A stretch of DNA of 46,614 nucleotides from Verrucomicrobiales bacterium (lineage in GTDB: Bacteria > Verrucomicrobiota > Verrucomicrobiia > Limisphaerales > UBA1100). Below the pieces are notes generated by a model, which had not been told where the DNA came from, did not search any database, and worked only from the letters and a program-made list of their open reading frames with translations. How positions within the stretch are numbered: the stretch's first letter is position 1; each line of letters opens with the position of its first letter. This document shows, piece after piece, positions 24,298 through 33,115 of the stretch. Location: positions 1-46,614 of the forward strand of contig SYLI01000054.1 of assembly GCA_005809105.1 (NCBI GenBank), given 5' to 3'. The position numbers and the translations under genes were made by a program.

Positions 24298-25476
24298 TCA
24301 GGGCTTCAACGCCGCGCGCAAAGTCGGCCCGAAGGCATCGGCTTGGCGCATGAAGCCCAAGTCACTCGCATGGCTGGCGTCGGTGGCGCCTTCGGTGTCA
24401 TCGCCATAGAGGCTGTCGCCTTCGATGTAGTGGAGTCGGGCAACTCCGTCCTTGGTCAATCGGGCGAACGCCGCCTTTAGCGCCGCGTGGTTGTCATCGT
24501 GGAATTTCTGTTTTGCCGGCGTGATCCAATCATTGGTGAACCGGCGATCCTCGACGAGCACGATGGGAGTGTTCGGCCGCGCGGCACGCAGCTGTTTGAC
24601 GAGCGGCTCGCATTTGGCAGCGACGTCTGCGGGCTGCATGTTGGGTAGGCAGTCGATCACGTACACTGCGGCGTCAATCTCGGTTAAAAGTTCGCCGACA
24701 GCCAAGTCCATACGGCCATTGCCCGAGAAGCCGAGGTTGATGACGGGGCGATCCAACCGGCGGCCCAGAATGGCCGTATGCACCATTCCGGGACGGGACG
24801 CGCAGGCGCCATGGGTGATGGAGGTGCCATAAAACACAACGGGCTTCTGCTTGCGCGGCGCGAGCCCCTGAAACTGAGCGCCGGAGGGCACGCCAATTTC
24901 CAGCGACTCCACCCCGTTGTAGAGCGGCAGATACGCGGCATACTCGCGGCTGCCGGCCGCCAATCCGGTGATGATGGCCGTCTCAATCTTGGCCGATGAA
25001 GGCCGCGTGACCTGCACCCATTTCCACATTCCCTTCGCATCGCGCGCGTACAAGTCCAGTCCGCTGACGCCCGTGGCTGGCATGTGCGGCATGGCTAGGT
25101 TAGTTTTGGAGAGCGTGTATCGCGCGTAGATCGCGCCCGCATCGGTCGTGAACCGCGCCATCATCCCCGCGCTGTCGCGGCTGAGTCCCCACACGGCCGG
25201 CGTCACCTTGCCTTCGGCCTTTGCCGGCAGGCGGTCAAACCAGCGCTTGCGCTCCTGATCCACCCAAGCGCGGCCTTCGACGCCCCATTGAGTGACATCG
25301 TGCCAGACGACATCCGCGGGAATGCCCGGTGCGGGAGCTTTGATAGCAGGCGATTTCGTTGCCGGTTGTGGAGCGGCCTCCAAGGTGGGCAAGGCAAGGG
25401 CGAGCAGTAATGCGGCGTGGATGCCGGCAGAAAGACGGGGATGCGCCGAAACGAGACGGAGTGGGTTCATGGGCAA
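24298..25476 (-). CDS. Secreted SGNH/GDSL-type hydrolase
   Basis: Serine esterase of the SGNH fold, likely a carbohydrate or acyl esterase. The 392 residues begin with a signal peptide (ALLLALALPTLEAA) and an N-terminal beta domain (about 50-215) of the kind paired with GDSL_3 hydrolases in Verrucomicrobia and Bacteroidetes. The catalytic core has YGTSITHGACASRPG (nucleophile Ser), GFSGNGRMD (block II Gly/Asn) and TDASHASDLGF (Asp and His). The start is 25476 or the ATG two codons later. It is upstream of no obvious partner but shares its strand with the aldo/keto reductase gene 52 bases before it. Confidence 0.88.
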   Translation of the reverse strand: MPMNPLRLVSAHPRLSAGIHAALLLALALPTLEAAPQPATKSPAIKAPAPGIPADVVWHDVTQWGVEGRAWVDQERKRWFDRLPAKAEGKVTPAVWGLSRDSAGMMARFTTDAGAIYARYTLSKTNLAMPHMPATGVSGLDLYARDAKGMWKWVQVTRPSSAKIETAIITGLAAGSREYAAYLPLYNGVESLEIGVPSGAQFQGLAPRKQKPVVFYGTSITHGACASRPGMVHTAILGRRLDRPVINLGFSGNGRMDLAVGELLTEIDAAVYVIDCLPNMQPADVAAKCEPLVKQLRAARPNTPIVLVEDRRFTNDWITPAKQKFHDDNHAALKAAFARLTKDGVARLHYIEGDSLYGDDTEGATDASHASDLGFMRQADAFGPTLRAALKP

Positions 25477-25528
25477 AAGACTGCGCCCGCGAGGGGAGTT
25501 TAGTCAACGCGCCGCAGCCAATCAGTGA

Positions 25529-26470
25529 CTAATTGTTTTCCGGAAGGCCCTCTTGGTGGCCCAAGTTTTTCACCGGGGCAAAGAGAGCCTGCACTTCGGC
25601 GAGCAATTGAACGTCCATCGGCTCGGCAGCCCATCGCGCCCACTTACGAATGTTGTCGGGATTGGCACTGCCGCTCACGGTGGTGGTGATGTCCGGATGC
25701 GCGAGACTAAATTGCAGCGCCAACTGCGCGATGTCCACGCCTCGCTGAGCGCAGTGCGCGGCGGCGTCGCGCGCGGCCTCTTTCACGGCTTCGGGCTCCT
25801 TGAGCCACGCAGGCAGCGGCGCGTTGGTCAGCAGGCGTGCGCTAAAGGGCCCGGCGTTCATGATGCCTACGCCCTTGGCCTTGAGGTAGGGAATGGTCTC
25901 TTCGGAGAATCGGGTGTTTTGCAGCGTGTATTGATTGTAGGAGAGGACGCAGTCCACATCAGCGCGGTCGCAGATAAACCGGAAAACCCGCTGAGGATAA
26001 CCACTAATGCCGATGAACCGTACCTTGCCCGCCTGCTGAACCCTGCGCAATGCCGGCAGGGTTTCATCCACAATCTGCTGCAGGGGCACAAACTCGATGT
26101 CGTGACAAAGAGCGATGTCCAAATGGTCGGTGCCCAGCCGATGCAGGCTCACATCCACGCTCTCGGCCACACGCCGCGCAGAGAAATCAAAGTGGGCTAG
26201 GTCGTAGCGGCCCAGCTTGGTGCAGAGGGTGTAGGACTCGCGGGGAACCCCTCGCAGCGCAAGCCCCAGCAAGACCTCGCTCATGCCGCGACCGTAGAAG
26301 GGCGATGTGTCGATGAAGTTGAGCCCGCACTCTAGTGCTGCACGCACACTTCCAAGCGCTTCGTCCAGATTCACGCGGCGAAACTCCTGGCCGAGCGAAC
26401 TGGCGCCGAAGCTGAGGATGGGCAGATGAAGCCCTGTCTTGCCCAGCGGCCGTGTGGGGAGGTTGGCCAT
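25529..26470 (-). CDS. Aldo/keto reductase, L-galactose/L-fucose dehydrogenase type
   Basis: NAD(P)-dependent sugar dehydrogenase with a TIM barrel. The 313 residues show RPLGKTGLHLPILSFGAS, FIDTSPFYGRGMSEVLLG (Asp and Tyr of the tetrad), TKLGRY (Lys), LDIALCHDIEF (His), GKVRFIGISGYP, VLSYNQYTLQNT and PYLKAKGVGIMNAGPFS. CHDIEF and the LSYNQY region resemble plant L-galactose dehydrogenase and bacterial L-fucose dehydrogenase, so oxidation of a sugar C1 hydroxyl to a lactone is likely. The start at 26470 is set by the conserved N-terminus. It is divergent from the Gfo/Idh/MocA gene. Confidence 0.88.
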   Translation of the reverse strand: MANLPTRPLGKTGLHLPILSFGASSLGQEFRRVNLDEALGSVRAALECGLNFIDTSPFYGRGMSEVLLGLALRGVPRESYTLCTKLGRYDLAHFDFSARRVAESVDVSLHRLGTDHLDIALCHDIEFVPLQQIVDETLPALRRVQQAGKVRFIGISGYPQRVFRFICDRADVDCVLSYNQYTLQNTRFSEETIPYLKAKGVGIMNAGPFSARLLTNAPLPAWLKEPEAVKEAARDAAAHCAQRGVDIAQLALQFSLAHPDITTTVSGSANPDNIRKWARWAAEPMDVQLLAEVQALFAPVKNLGHQEGLPENN

Positions 26471-26567
26471 GCGTTTGCGGGGGCGGTTGTAGCGATTCCA
26501 AAGGCCACGCGCCAGCACAGAGATTGCTTGAGCATTGGCGCGGATACGTCATCCTCCACCAGCACCC

Positions 26568-27947
26568 ATGAAGACCCCGTACTCCAAAAAAACCGCCGCC
26601 GGATTTAACCGTCGGGATTTCCTAGCCACCGGTAGCATCGCCGCCGCGGGCCTTGTTACGCTCAGCCCGTGGGCGCGCGCACAGGTCAATAAAAACAGCA
26701 AGCTGCGCCTCTTTCAGATTGGCGTGGGCGGCATCGGCGGCCTGGAGTATGGCAAGCTCAAGGATCATCTGCGGGTGGAGTACGCCGGGTTCTGTGATGT
26801 GGACTCGCGCGAGCTCGATCGCATCCGGCAGGCGCAACCCAAAGCCTGGGTGGTGAAGGACTACCGCGAGGCATTCGCCTCCCGGCTGGGCGACTTCGAC
26901 GCGGTCATTGTTGAGACGCCCGACTTCAACCACGCGGCGATGATGATCACGGCACTGGCGCACCACAAACATGTCTATGGCCAGAAGCCGCTGGTGCAGC
27001 AGCTTGACGAACTGCGCCTGGTGCGCGAGGCGTTGAAAGCCCGCCCCAAGGCCGTGACGCAGATGGGCAACCAGCGTGCTTGCAACACCGGCCGAATGCA
27101 GGCGGTGGAGATTCTTAAAAACAACCAGCTGGGCCGGCCCGTCGAGGCGTGGGTGTGGACTGGCGGTGTTTCGCGTGGCACCTACTTCACCGAACCGTGG
27201 AACCAATACACTGCCGGCAAGCCTGTTCCGGAGTACCTGGACTGGAATCTGTGGCAGGGGCCGCTCACCGCACCGTTGCCTTACAGCGAAGACTTGGCAC
27301 CGCGGCGTTGGCGCGGGTTTTGGGAGACTGGCGGCGGCCAGCTCGCGGACTGGGGCTGCCACCTTCTCGACTTGCTTTATTTTGCCTACGACCTGCCTTC
27401 GCCCGAGTCGGTGCTGACGCATTCGCCCAAGCCTTCCACCACGGGACACTCCGCGCACAACCAAAGCACGCTGACTTATCCGGGCGGCGGGAAATTCGCG
27501 CGCGACAAGTTTGTGGTGCACTACAACGACGACGCGCTCATGCCCTCGTTCACCTCGCTGGGTCTGCCGCCCACCAAAGTCGGCGCCAACCACACCATGG
27601 TCGTCTGCACCGAGGGCACGCTGATGCTGCAGGCCGACGGCAAGATCACGGTGTTCCGGAAAGGCAAGGTGGTGGCCAATGAGCCGATGCCGCAGGTTGA
27701 ACCACGCCATCACTGGCACGACTGGGCGGACAACTGCCTCGGCGCGAACAAGCCGTTGTGGACGCCCTTCCAAATCGGCTGGCGCATCACCGAGCCGGCG
27801 TTGCTGGCGGTGAAGGCCACACGCTTTCCCGGCCAGGAATTGCAGTGGGACAGTGCGAGCTGCCGGTTCACCAACCACGACGAGGCGAACCAGAAAATCC
27901 TCGCGCGAACCTATCGTGCCGGATTTGCGCCGCCCGCGGTTTCCTAA
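26568..27947 (+). CDS. Tat-exported Gfo/Idh/MocA-family oxidoreductase
   Basis: NAD(P)-dependent oxidoreductase with a Tat signal. The 459 residues start MKTPYSKKTAAGFNRRDFLA (twin-arginine motif), with cleavage near WARAQV. The Rossmann motif is FQIGVGGIGGLEYGKL, followed by DAVIVETPDFNHAAMMITALAHHKHVYGQKPLV (the EKP motif appears as QKP) and, later, WADNCLGANKP. In GH109 and similar exported members NAD is carried through folding and export. The Glu of EKP is Gln here, seen in several exported verrucomicrobial members. It probably acts on sugars or polyols; the neighbours (mutarotase, isomerase, epimerase) support that. Its stop overlaps the stop of the convergent RbsD/FucU gene. Confidence 0.9.
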   Translation: MKTPYSKKTAAGFNRRDFLATGSIAAAGLVTLSPWARAQVNKNSKLRLFQIGVGGIGGLEYGKLKDHLRVEYAGFCDVDSRELDRIRQAQPKAWVVKDYREAFASRLGDFDAVIVETPDFNHAAMMITALAHHKHVYGQKPLVQQLDELRLVREALKARPKAVTQMGNQRACNTGRMQAVEILKNNQLGRPVEAWVWTGGVSRGTYFTEPWNQYTAGKPVPEYLDWNLWQGPLTAPLPYSEDLAPRRWRGFWETGGGQLADWGCHLLDLLYFAYDLPSPESVLTHSPKPSTTGHSAHNQSTLTYPGGGKFARDKFVVHYNDDALMPSFTSLGLPPTKVGANHTMVVCTEGTLMLQADGKITVFRKGKVVANEPMPQVEPRHHWHDWADNCLGANKPLWTPFQIGWRITEPALLAVKATRFPGQELQWDSASCRFTNHDEANQKILARTYRAGFAPPAVS

Positions 27948-28399
27948 TCTGCCTCAGGCGGTCGCGATCCGACGACGAGCAGCACGTTGGCCCACAACGC
28001 GGCGTCGCCGGTTTGAATGGTCAGCACGTGGTCGGGCGACTGCACCGCGGCGTAAAAGTCCCATTTGAGAATGGGCTCGAGTTTGAGCTTGAGGCCCGAT
28101 CGCCGGATAAGCTGCTTAAATTCCCCCCAGGCCGCTGGCTCGCCGTACCGTGCGTAGGGGTCATCGGGCGGGATTCCCATGGTGTGAATCGAATCGAGCG
28201 GGACGGCGCTCAGAAGCGCCTCCAGTGCCTGCGCGCACGTGATAATTCCCGGCGCCAGATTCATGCTCACCACCGTGGCGTGGGGCCCCTTCTTCGTGGA
28301 CGCCGGATAGTTGCCATCCGCAATCAGGATCTTTGCATGGTGGCCGGCGGCCGCGCACACGCGCAGGATTTCTGGGTGGATGAGTTCGCTCTTCAACAT
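27944..28399 (-). CDS. fucU: RbsD/FucU-family sugar mutarotase
   Basis: Interconverts sugar anomers (fucose or ribose in known members). The 151 residues have the family's start MLKSELIHPEILRVCAAAGHHAKILIADGNYP with the catalytic His of AAGHH and the DGNYP motif. The C-terminal part is WDFYAAVQSPDHVLTIQTGDAALWANVLLVVG. It is closer to FucU (about 140 aa, with DDPYAR) than to RbsD, but the sugar cannot be fixed. It is the last gene of the minus-strand operon uxaE - isomerase - fucU, 24 bases after the isomerase gene. Confidence 0.88.
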   Translation of the reverse strand: MLKSELIHPEILRVCAAAGHHAKILIADGNYPASTKKGPHATVVSMNLAPGIITCAQALEALLSAVPLDSIHTMGIPPDDPYARYGEPAAWGEFKQLIRRSGLKLKLEPILKWDFYAAVQSPDHVLTIQTGDAALWANVLLVVGSRPPEAD

Positions 28400-28423
28400 G
28401 GGGAAATCCGGGGTTTGCTTCTT

Positions 28424-29236
28424 CTACTTAAACCAGCGGTGAAAACTCTCCATCGTCTGGCGGGCGGCCGCGTCGCCATCGGGCAGCGGAAATACCTCGG
28501 CCGAAAGATAGCCTGAGTAGCCGCACTCCTTGAGGGCTGCGGCGATGGGCGCGGGATCCGTGTGGCCCATGCCCATCGCGCGCCGGTTGCTATCCGCCCA
28601 GTGCACATGCCCGAGTTGCGGCCCCACCGCGCGCAGGGCGCCGGCCACATCCGTCTCCTCGATGTTCATGTGGAAGAGGTCGCAGAGCAGCTTCACGTTG
28701 GTGATGCCGCGCGACTCAATGAACTGCGCCGCGTCGTGCGTGGTGCAGAGCAGGTTGGTTTCGTAGCGGTTGAGTGGCTCGTACAGGAGCGGCACGCCGT
28801 GCCCGCTGGCGCGTTCGCCCAAGGCGCGCAGCTCCTGCGCCAACCAGTCCAGCGCCTGATCTCGTGACACAGTGCCCTCGTGCCGGCCTTGCATCGAGCC
28901 CAAGATCGCCGGCGCACCCAGGATGCCCGCGAAGTTGATGATGCCAAAGATAAACTCTCGCGCGCGACGGCGAACCGCTGCATCCGGATCGGTCAGGCGC
29001 AGGCGATGCTGCACCCATCCGGCGCCGGTTCCCACGGCCGCCAGTTTGAGCGCGTGTCGATCGCCCAGCTCCTGCACCTTGCTAAGCGGCACCGCGTTGG
29101 AGGAGGGCACGAAGAGTTCCACCGCGTCGAACCCGTGCCGCGCGGCCGAGGCGCACCCCGCCTCCAAGTCGTCCCAAAAGATGAAGGGCCCGCCGCGCGC
29201 CTCCGGAACCAGTGAGAGTGTCACCGCGGACTTCAT
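28424..29236 (-). CDS. TIM-barrel sugar isomerase/epimerase (hydroxypyruvate isomerase-like)
   Basis: A 270-residue xylose-isomerase-like TIM barrel. The metal site is complete: E in LLYEPLNRYETN, D in VKLLCDLFHMNIEE, H in HVHWADSNR and E in YLSAEVFP. GSMQGRHEGTVSRDQA is typical of the Hyi/IolI-type. Its ATG overlaps the uxaE stop (ATGA), so the two are translationally coupled. Substrate could be a keto-sugar or a 3-keto acid; the name hydroxypyruvate isomerase would be only a family label. Confidence 0.88.
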   Translation of the reverse strand: MKSAVTLSLVPEARGGPFIFWDDLEAGCASAARHGFDAVELFVPSSNAVPLSKVQELGDRHALKLAAVGTGAGWVQHRLRLTDPDAAVRRRAREFIFGIINFAGILGAPAILGSMQGRHEGTVSRDQALDWLAQELRALGERASGHGVPLLYEPLNRYETNLLCTTHDAAQFIESRGITNVKLLCDLFHMNIEETDVAGALRAVGPQLGHVHWADSNRRAMGMGHTDPAPIAAALKECGYSGYLSAEVFPLPDGDAAARQTMESFHRWFK

Positions 29237-30486
29237 GGCGCGATGAAGAGCGGGTGGAGGTGGCGCGCGAAGAGGTTCTCCGTCACGTTGCGCGCCACCG
29301 TGTTTTCGCTGGCTTTTAACAAATCGGTGTAGCGCGTGCCCGCACGGGCGGCCAGCTTGAAGGCGACGTGGAGAAGCTGGCGGACGCTGGGGTTAAATTG
29401 TGGATGCGATGGCACATGCCGCAACGCATGGGCAAATTCTTCGCCCGTCCACCGGCCCACCTCCGCGGTGGTGGGCAGCCGGGTGGGATCAATGTCGATG
29501 ACGCTGGCGTAGGGCGCGCAGAGTTCCTCCTGATGGTCGAGGGCGCCGGCGTAAATCTCCTTCGCCAATGCGAGGCCATCGCCGCCGGCCTCGGCCAGAC
29601 CGATGAGTTCCTCAAGCCACGTGGTGCCGGCCGTTTTAAGATGAACGCCCGCACCCGTGCTGCGCAGCGCACGCCTGATGATGGGATAGAGGGTGAACTT
29701 GTCCGAGCCACTGTGCACGCTGAGCTTGAGATTGCCGGGCAGCCCGTAGCGGGCCACGGCATGGGCGATGACGGCGAGGTCGTCGTTGAACTCTCTTTCG
29801 AACTGCGCCGCATCGCCGACATAGTCCACCCCCTTGTTGAATCGGCCCGTGAACTTGGGCGCGATGGTCTGGAGTCGAACCTCCTCGTCGGCCAGCGCAG
29901 CGAGGATGATGAGCAGCTCAGGCGGCGTTTGGGGATCGTCCGTCTCGTCCATCGAGACCTCGGCAATGACATGGCCGGCGCCCTTTTTTGCGGCGATGTG
30001 GCGGTAGATCCGGCCGGCCTCCTGCACGGCGAGCAGGTATTTGCCGGCCACGCGCTCGACTTGTGCGCGCGGGATTTCGAGGGGCGCACCAATGCCCGCG
30101 ACGAGCACCTTGCCGATCAGTTCGGGATGGCGCGCGACGAACGCGGCCACGTCGGCCGCTGGTGCGGGTTTGCCGATGCACTCGGCGACATCAATGGTAA
30201 AGAAGTCCGAGCACGGCAGGAAACGATCGACCGTTTCCATCCGGATGTGGTCGGCATCCACGTGCCAGCCGCCGGGCCAGGAGAGTGCCTGCACCGCAGC
30301 CTGTGCGGCGTCCCACACGGACTGCGGATGCGAGCCTGTGAAAGTGTGTTCGCGGTGGGACTTGTTCCAGACCGGCACCACGCTCACGCCCGCCGCGGCC
30401 GCCAACTCAAAGGCGCGAAGCTGCGCTTTTGCCTGATGCGCAAACCGGTCGCCGACGCCCACCGAGTACTTTTCCAAAGTCAACAT
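29233..30486 (-). CDS. uxaE: Tagaturonate/fructuronate epimerase (UxaE family)
   Basis: UxaE interconverts D-tagaturonate and D-fructuronate, linking galacturonate and glucuronate catabolism. The 417-residue protein carries the family's core: MDETDDPQTPPELLIILAAL, QTIAPKFTGRFNKGVDYVGD, LKLSVHSGSDKFTLYPII and HLKTAGTTWLEELIGLAEAG. Those His, Asp and Lys residues form the metal/sugar site in the family as I know it. Start ATG at 30486. It is the first gene of the operon; no uxaC, uxaB or kdgK is in the window, so uronate use would rely on genes elsewhere. Confidence 0.9.
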   Translation of the reverse strand: MLTLEKYSVGVGDRFAHQAKAQLRAFELAAAAGVSVVPVWNKSHREHTFTGSHPQSVWDAAQAAVQALSWPGGWHVDADHIRMETVDRFLPCSDFFTIDVAECIGKPAPAADVAAFVARHPELIGKVLVAGIGAPLEIPRAQVERVAGKYLLAVQEAGRIYRHIAAKKGAGHVIAEVSMDETDDPQTPPELLIILAALADEEVRLQTIAPKFTGRFNKGVDYVGDAAQFEREFNDDLAVIAHAVARYGLPGNLKLSVHSGSDKFTLYPIIRRALRSTGAGVHLKTAGTTWLEELIGLAEAGGDGLALAKEIYAGALDHQEELCAPYASVIDIDPTRLPTTAEVGRWTGEEFAHALRHVPSHPQFNPSVRQLLHVAFKLAARAGTRYTDLLKASENTVARNVTENLFARHLHPLFIAP

Positions 30487-30597
30487 GGCCGAGGGGCCGT
30501 ACGCTATGCAATGCCGGTGCCCGTTGCAATCTCATTGGCCTGGAATGAAACGGGATGGGGCATTGACAATCTGGCCTGCGAGGTTCAGTTAGAGACC

Positions 30598-31986
30598 ATG
30601 GAATCAGAAAGCTTTCATGGGCCGCGCGGACAGGGCGGGGTACATGCGCTCTTTGCGCCGGCTGCGCCCGATGTCATCCGGATGGGCGACACGCGCCGCG
30701 GGTTTATCCAGACCGGCGTGCGGGGCCTAGCGGGTCTGTCCCTGCCGTTGCTTCTCAAGGTTCAGGCGTCGGCATCGGCGTCGGGCAAATCCACTCGCAA
30801 GACCAGCGTCATCCTTTTCTGGCTCTCGGGCGGCCCCAGCCACATTGACATGTGGGATCCCAAGCCCGACGCGCCGCGGGAAATCCGCGGGCCCTTCGCC
30901 AGCATCCCCACCAAGGTGCCCGGCGTCCATGTGTGCGAGCACCTGCCGCTGACGGCGAAATTGATGGACAAGCTGACCATCGTGCGGTCGGTGGATTGCA
31001 GCGCCAGCAATCACACCCCCATCACCATGCAGGCAGGCAACCCGCTGGCGCGGCGGACCGATAATGGCAGTGACGGTGGTGGTTATCCCTCGATGGGTGC
31101 CGTTGCGGCCAAGCTTCGCGGCGCCAACGCACCGGGGCTTCCCGGATTTGTGGGCCTCGCCGATTCGTGGAAATCCGATGTCTGGGGTGCGGGCCAGATG
31201 GGGCAGGCGTTTGAACCGGTGAACGCGCAGGAACTCTCGCGAGAACTGGCGCCCCCGCCAGAGTGTTCACTCGACCGCCTTCGTGACCGCCACGATTTAA
31301 GGAAGGGATTGGATGGACTGCGCCGCGCCGCCGACCAAAGCCCGGCTCTGGCTGCGGCAGACCGTTACACCCAGCAGGCGTACGATGTTGTGCTCTCGGG
31401 ACGCGCGCAGCGTGCGTTCGACCTCAGCCAGGAAACCCAGGCCATGCGCGATTTCTACGGCCAAACCAGCATGGGCCAGAAGGCGCTCATGGCGCGGCGG
31501 CTGGTCGAGGCTGGCGTCACCTTCGTGCTGGTCAGTGGTGCGTGGGGCTATTTTGACCATCACGGCGACGACGTGCGCTGGGGTGGCATTGAGAAGGGAC
31601 TCAAGCCGCTGTTGCCGCGTGTGGATCAGACGCTTCATGCCATTGTCACCGACCTGGAGCAACGCGGTCTGCTGGAGAGCACGCTCATCCTGATGCTGGG
31701 CGAATTTGGCCGCAGCCCGGTCATCAACAAACAGGCCGGGCGGGACCACTGGACGAGGGTGATGTCGATGGTGATGGCCGGTGGCGGGCTGCGACACGGG
31801 CAGGTCATCGGCAGCACCGACCCGCATGGTTCGGATATCGCCAGCCGCCCGGTGGGTCCGTCAGATTTGGCGGCGACGGTCTTTCAACACCTGGGCATTG
31901 ACTTGAGCGCCCACTGGACCGACCGGCAGGGCCGCCCGGTTCCCGTGGTCACGAGCGGTGGCCGTCCGATCGCCGAGCTGGGCTGA
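30598..31986 (+). CDS. DUF1501 protein with Tat signal
   Basis: A 462-residue member of DUF1501, an alkaline-phosphatase/sulfatase-fold family frequent in Planctomycetes and Verrucomicrobia, usually Tat-exported and often paired with cytochrome DUF1549/DUF1553 proteins. Seen here: the Tat motif TRRGFIQTG, VILFWLSGGPSHIDMWDPKPDAP, RSVDCSASNHTPITMQAG, GEFGRSPVINKQAGRDHW and GSTDPHGSDIASRPVGPSDLAATVFQHLGID. The start is uncertain: 30598, or 30682 (MGDTRRGF), which would put the twin arginines at a normal Tat position. A TTGACA at 30573 would suit a short leader before 30682, but no good -10 is seen. No DUF1549 partner is adjacent. Confidence 0.87.
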   Translation: MESESFHGPRGQGGVHALFAPAAPDVIRMGDTRRGFIQTGVRGLAGLSLPLLLKVQASASASGKSTRKTSVILFWLSGGPSHIDMWDPKPDAPREIRGPFASIPTKVPGVHVCEHLPLTAKLMDKLTIVRSVDCSASNHTPITMQAGNPLARRTDNGSDGGGYPSMGAVAAKLRGANAPGLPGFVGLADSWKSDVWGAGQMGQAFEPVNAQELSRELAPPPECSLDRLRDRHDLRKGLDGLRRAADQSPALAAADRYTQQAYDVVLSGRAQRAFDLSQETQAMRDFYGQTSMGQKALMARRLVEAGVTFVLVSGAWGYFDHHGDDVRWGGIEKGLKPLLPRVDQTLHAIVTDLEQRGLLESTLILMLGEFGRSPVINKQAGRDHWTRVMSMVMAGGGLRHGQVIGSTDPHGSDIASRPVGPSDLAATVFQHLGIDLSAHWTDRQGRPVPVVTSGGRPIAELG

Positions 31987-31997
31987 TTCTGGCTCTC

Positions 31998-33107
31998 TCA
32001 CTCCCGCTTCGGTGGTGGCTTCAATGAGTCTGGCGAGAAGCGTGAGAGCGTGATCGTCTCGTACGCGTCCTTCACACCGCATTCGTAGAGGCACACCGCC
32101 GTGCCGTCTACCAGCATGGCGAGGTTTGAGTAGGCTGCCGGCCCCTCATGGAGCACCCGGAGGGCCGACCAGCTCGCACCGTCGTCATCACTGCGCCGCA
32201 CGGTGAGGCGGTCGCGCCGGGTGCTGGCTGGATTGGAGAAGAGCAGGCGCTTGTCGCCGGGCTGGTGGGGGGCGATGCGGATGAGGCTGGCCTGGCACAC
32301 AGGCTCAACCAAGGTGGGCGCGTCCAAGGCCGCCCCCCATGTCGCGCCGCCATCCTCGCTCAGCGCCACCGCGCGCTGGTTCTTGCCGCGGTAGCTGCGC
32401 ATGTTGAGCATCAACTTGCCGTCAGAACGCTCGGCAATGGCGCACTCATTCATCCCGGCATCGGTGGGCTTGCCCCGTTGCCAGGTTTTTCCGTGGTCGT
32501 CCGAATACAACGTGTGCGAATGGCCGCGCGAGTTGCGCGCGTCGTGCACGCCCACACGGTGGTCGCAGGGCAGCACCAGCCGACCGCGGTGTTTGCCCTG
32601 CAGCATCTGGATGCCATTGCCCGGGCCGGTGGCCACCCAGGTCCATGCAGGATCCATGGCGGATGAAGAAATCTCCGTGGGCCGCGCCCAGGATTTGCCG
32701 TCGTCGTCGCTGTGGGTGAGGAAGACCGCGCGGTTCTCGCGTGTGAACGCCAGCCACACCCGGCCCGTGCTGGAATCCACGACAGGGCAGGCGTTGCCGA
32801 TGGTGACCTTGGCGGCGCCACCCTCCTCATGCACCAGTTGTTGCGGCCCCCATGTGCGCCCGCCGTCGATGGAACGCTTGAGCAAGAGGTCCACGTCGCC
32901 GTGGTCGGCGCGGTCGGTTTTGCGGCCCTCGCAAAACGCAAGCAGCGTGCCGGCCTTGCTGATCACGAGAGCCGGAATGCGGTAGGTGTGGTATCCGTCG
33001 GTACCGCTCACGAACACTCGAACGGCAGGCTCGGCAGCAACCTGGCACGTCCAGAGCGCGGCAATCACCAAGCAGGCGGCGCGGCGCGGGGCAGGATGGA
33101 GTTTCAT
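31998..33107 (-). CDS. Sialidase/exo-alpha-sialidase-like BNR protein (GH33 type)
   Basis: Likely releases sialic acid or a related sugar from glycans. From the ATG at 33107 the 369-residue protein has a signal peptide ending VAAEPA, the YRIPAL motif with one of the three carboxylate-binding arginines, and five Asp boxes: SIDGGRTW, SDDDGKSW, SDDHGKTW, SEDGGATW and SDDDGASW. MLNMRSYRG may hold the second Arg, and AYSNLAMLVDGTAVCLYECG fits the region of the Tyr nucleophile and paired Glu. The upstream open frame to 33542 overlaps the next gene and is spurious. It follows the VPS10-PDZ gene by 8 bases, in one operon. Ligand specificity is not certain. Confidence 0.85.
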   Translation of the reverse strand: MKLHPAPRRAACLVIAALWTCQVAAEPAVRVFVSGTDGYHTYRIPALVISKAGTLLAFCEGRKTDRADHGDVDLLLKRSIDGGRTWGPQQLVHEEGGAAKVTIGNACPVVDSSTGRVWLAFTRENRAVFLTHSDDDGKSWARPTEISSSAMDPAWTWVATGPGNGIQMLQGKHRGRLVLPCDHRVGVHDARNSRGHSHTLYSDDHGKTWQRGKPTDAGMNECAIAERSDGKLMLNMRSYRGKNQRAVALSEDGGATWGAALDAPTLVEPVCQASLIRIAPHQPGDKRLLFSNPASTRRDRLTVRRSDDDGASWSALRVLHEGPAAYSNLAMLVDGTAVCLYECGVKDAYETITLSRFSPDSLKPPPKRE

Positions 33108-33115
33108 GGGGAGCC

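Noticed and set aside
29368-30597. Large N-terminal extension in frame with the DUF1501 protein
   Set aside because: It is antisense to uxaE, which has strong family motifs. The DUF1501 similarity and Tat signal begin only near 30682-30780.
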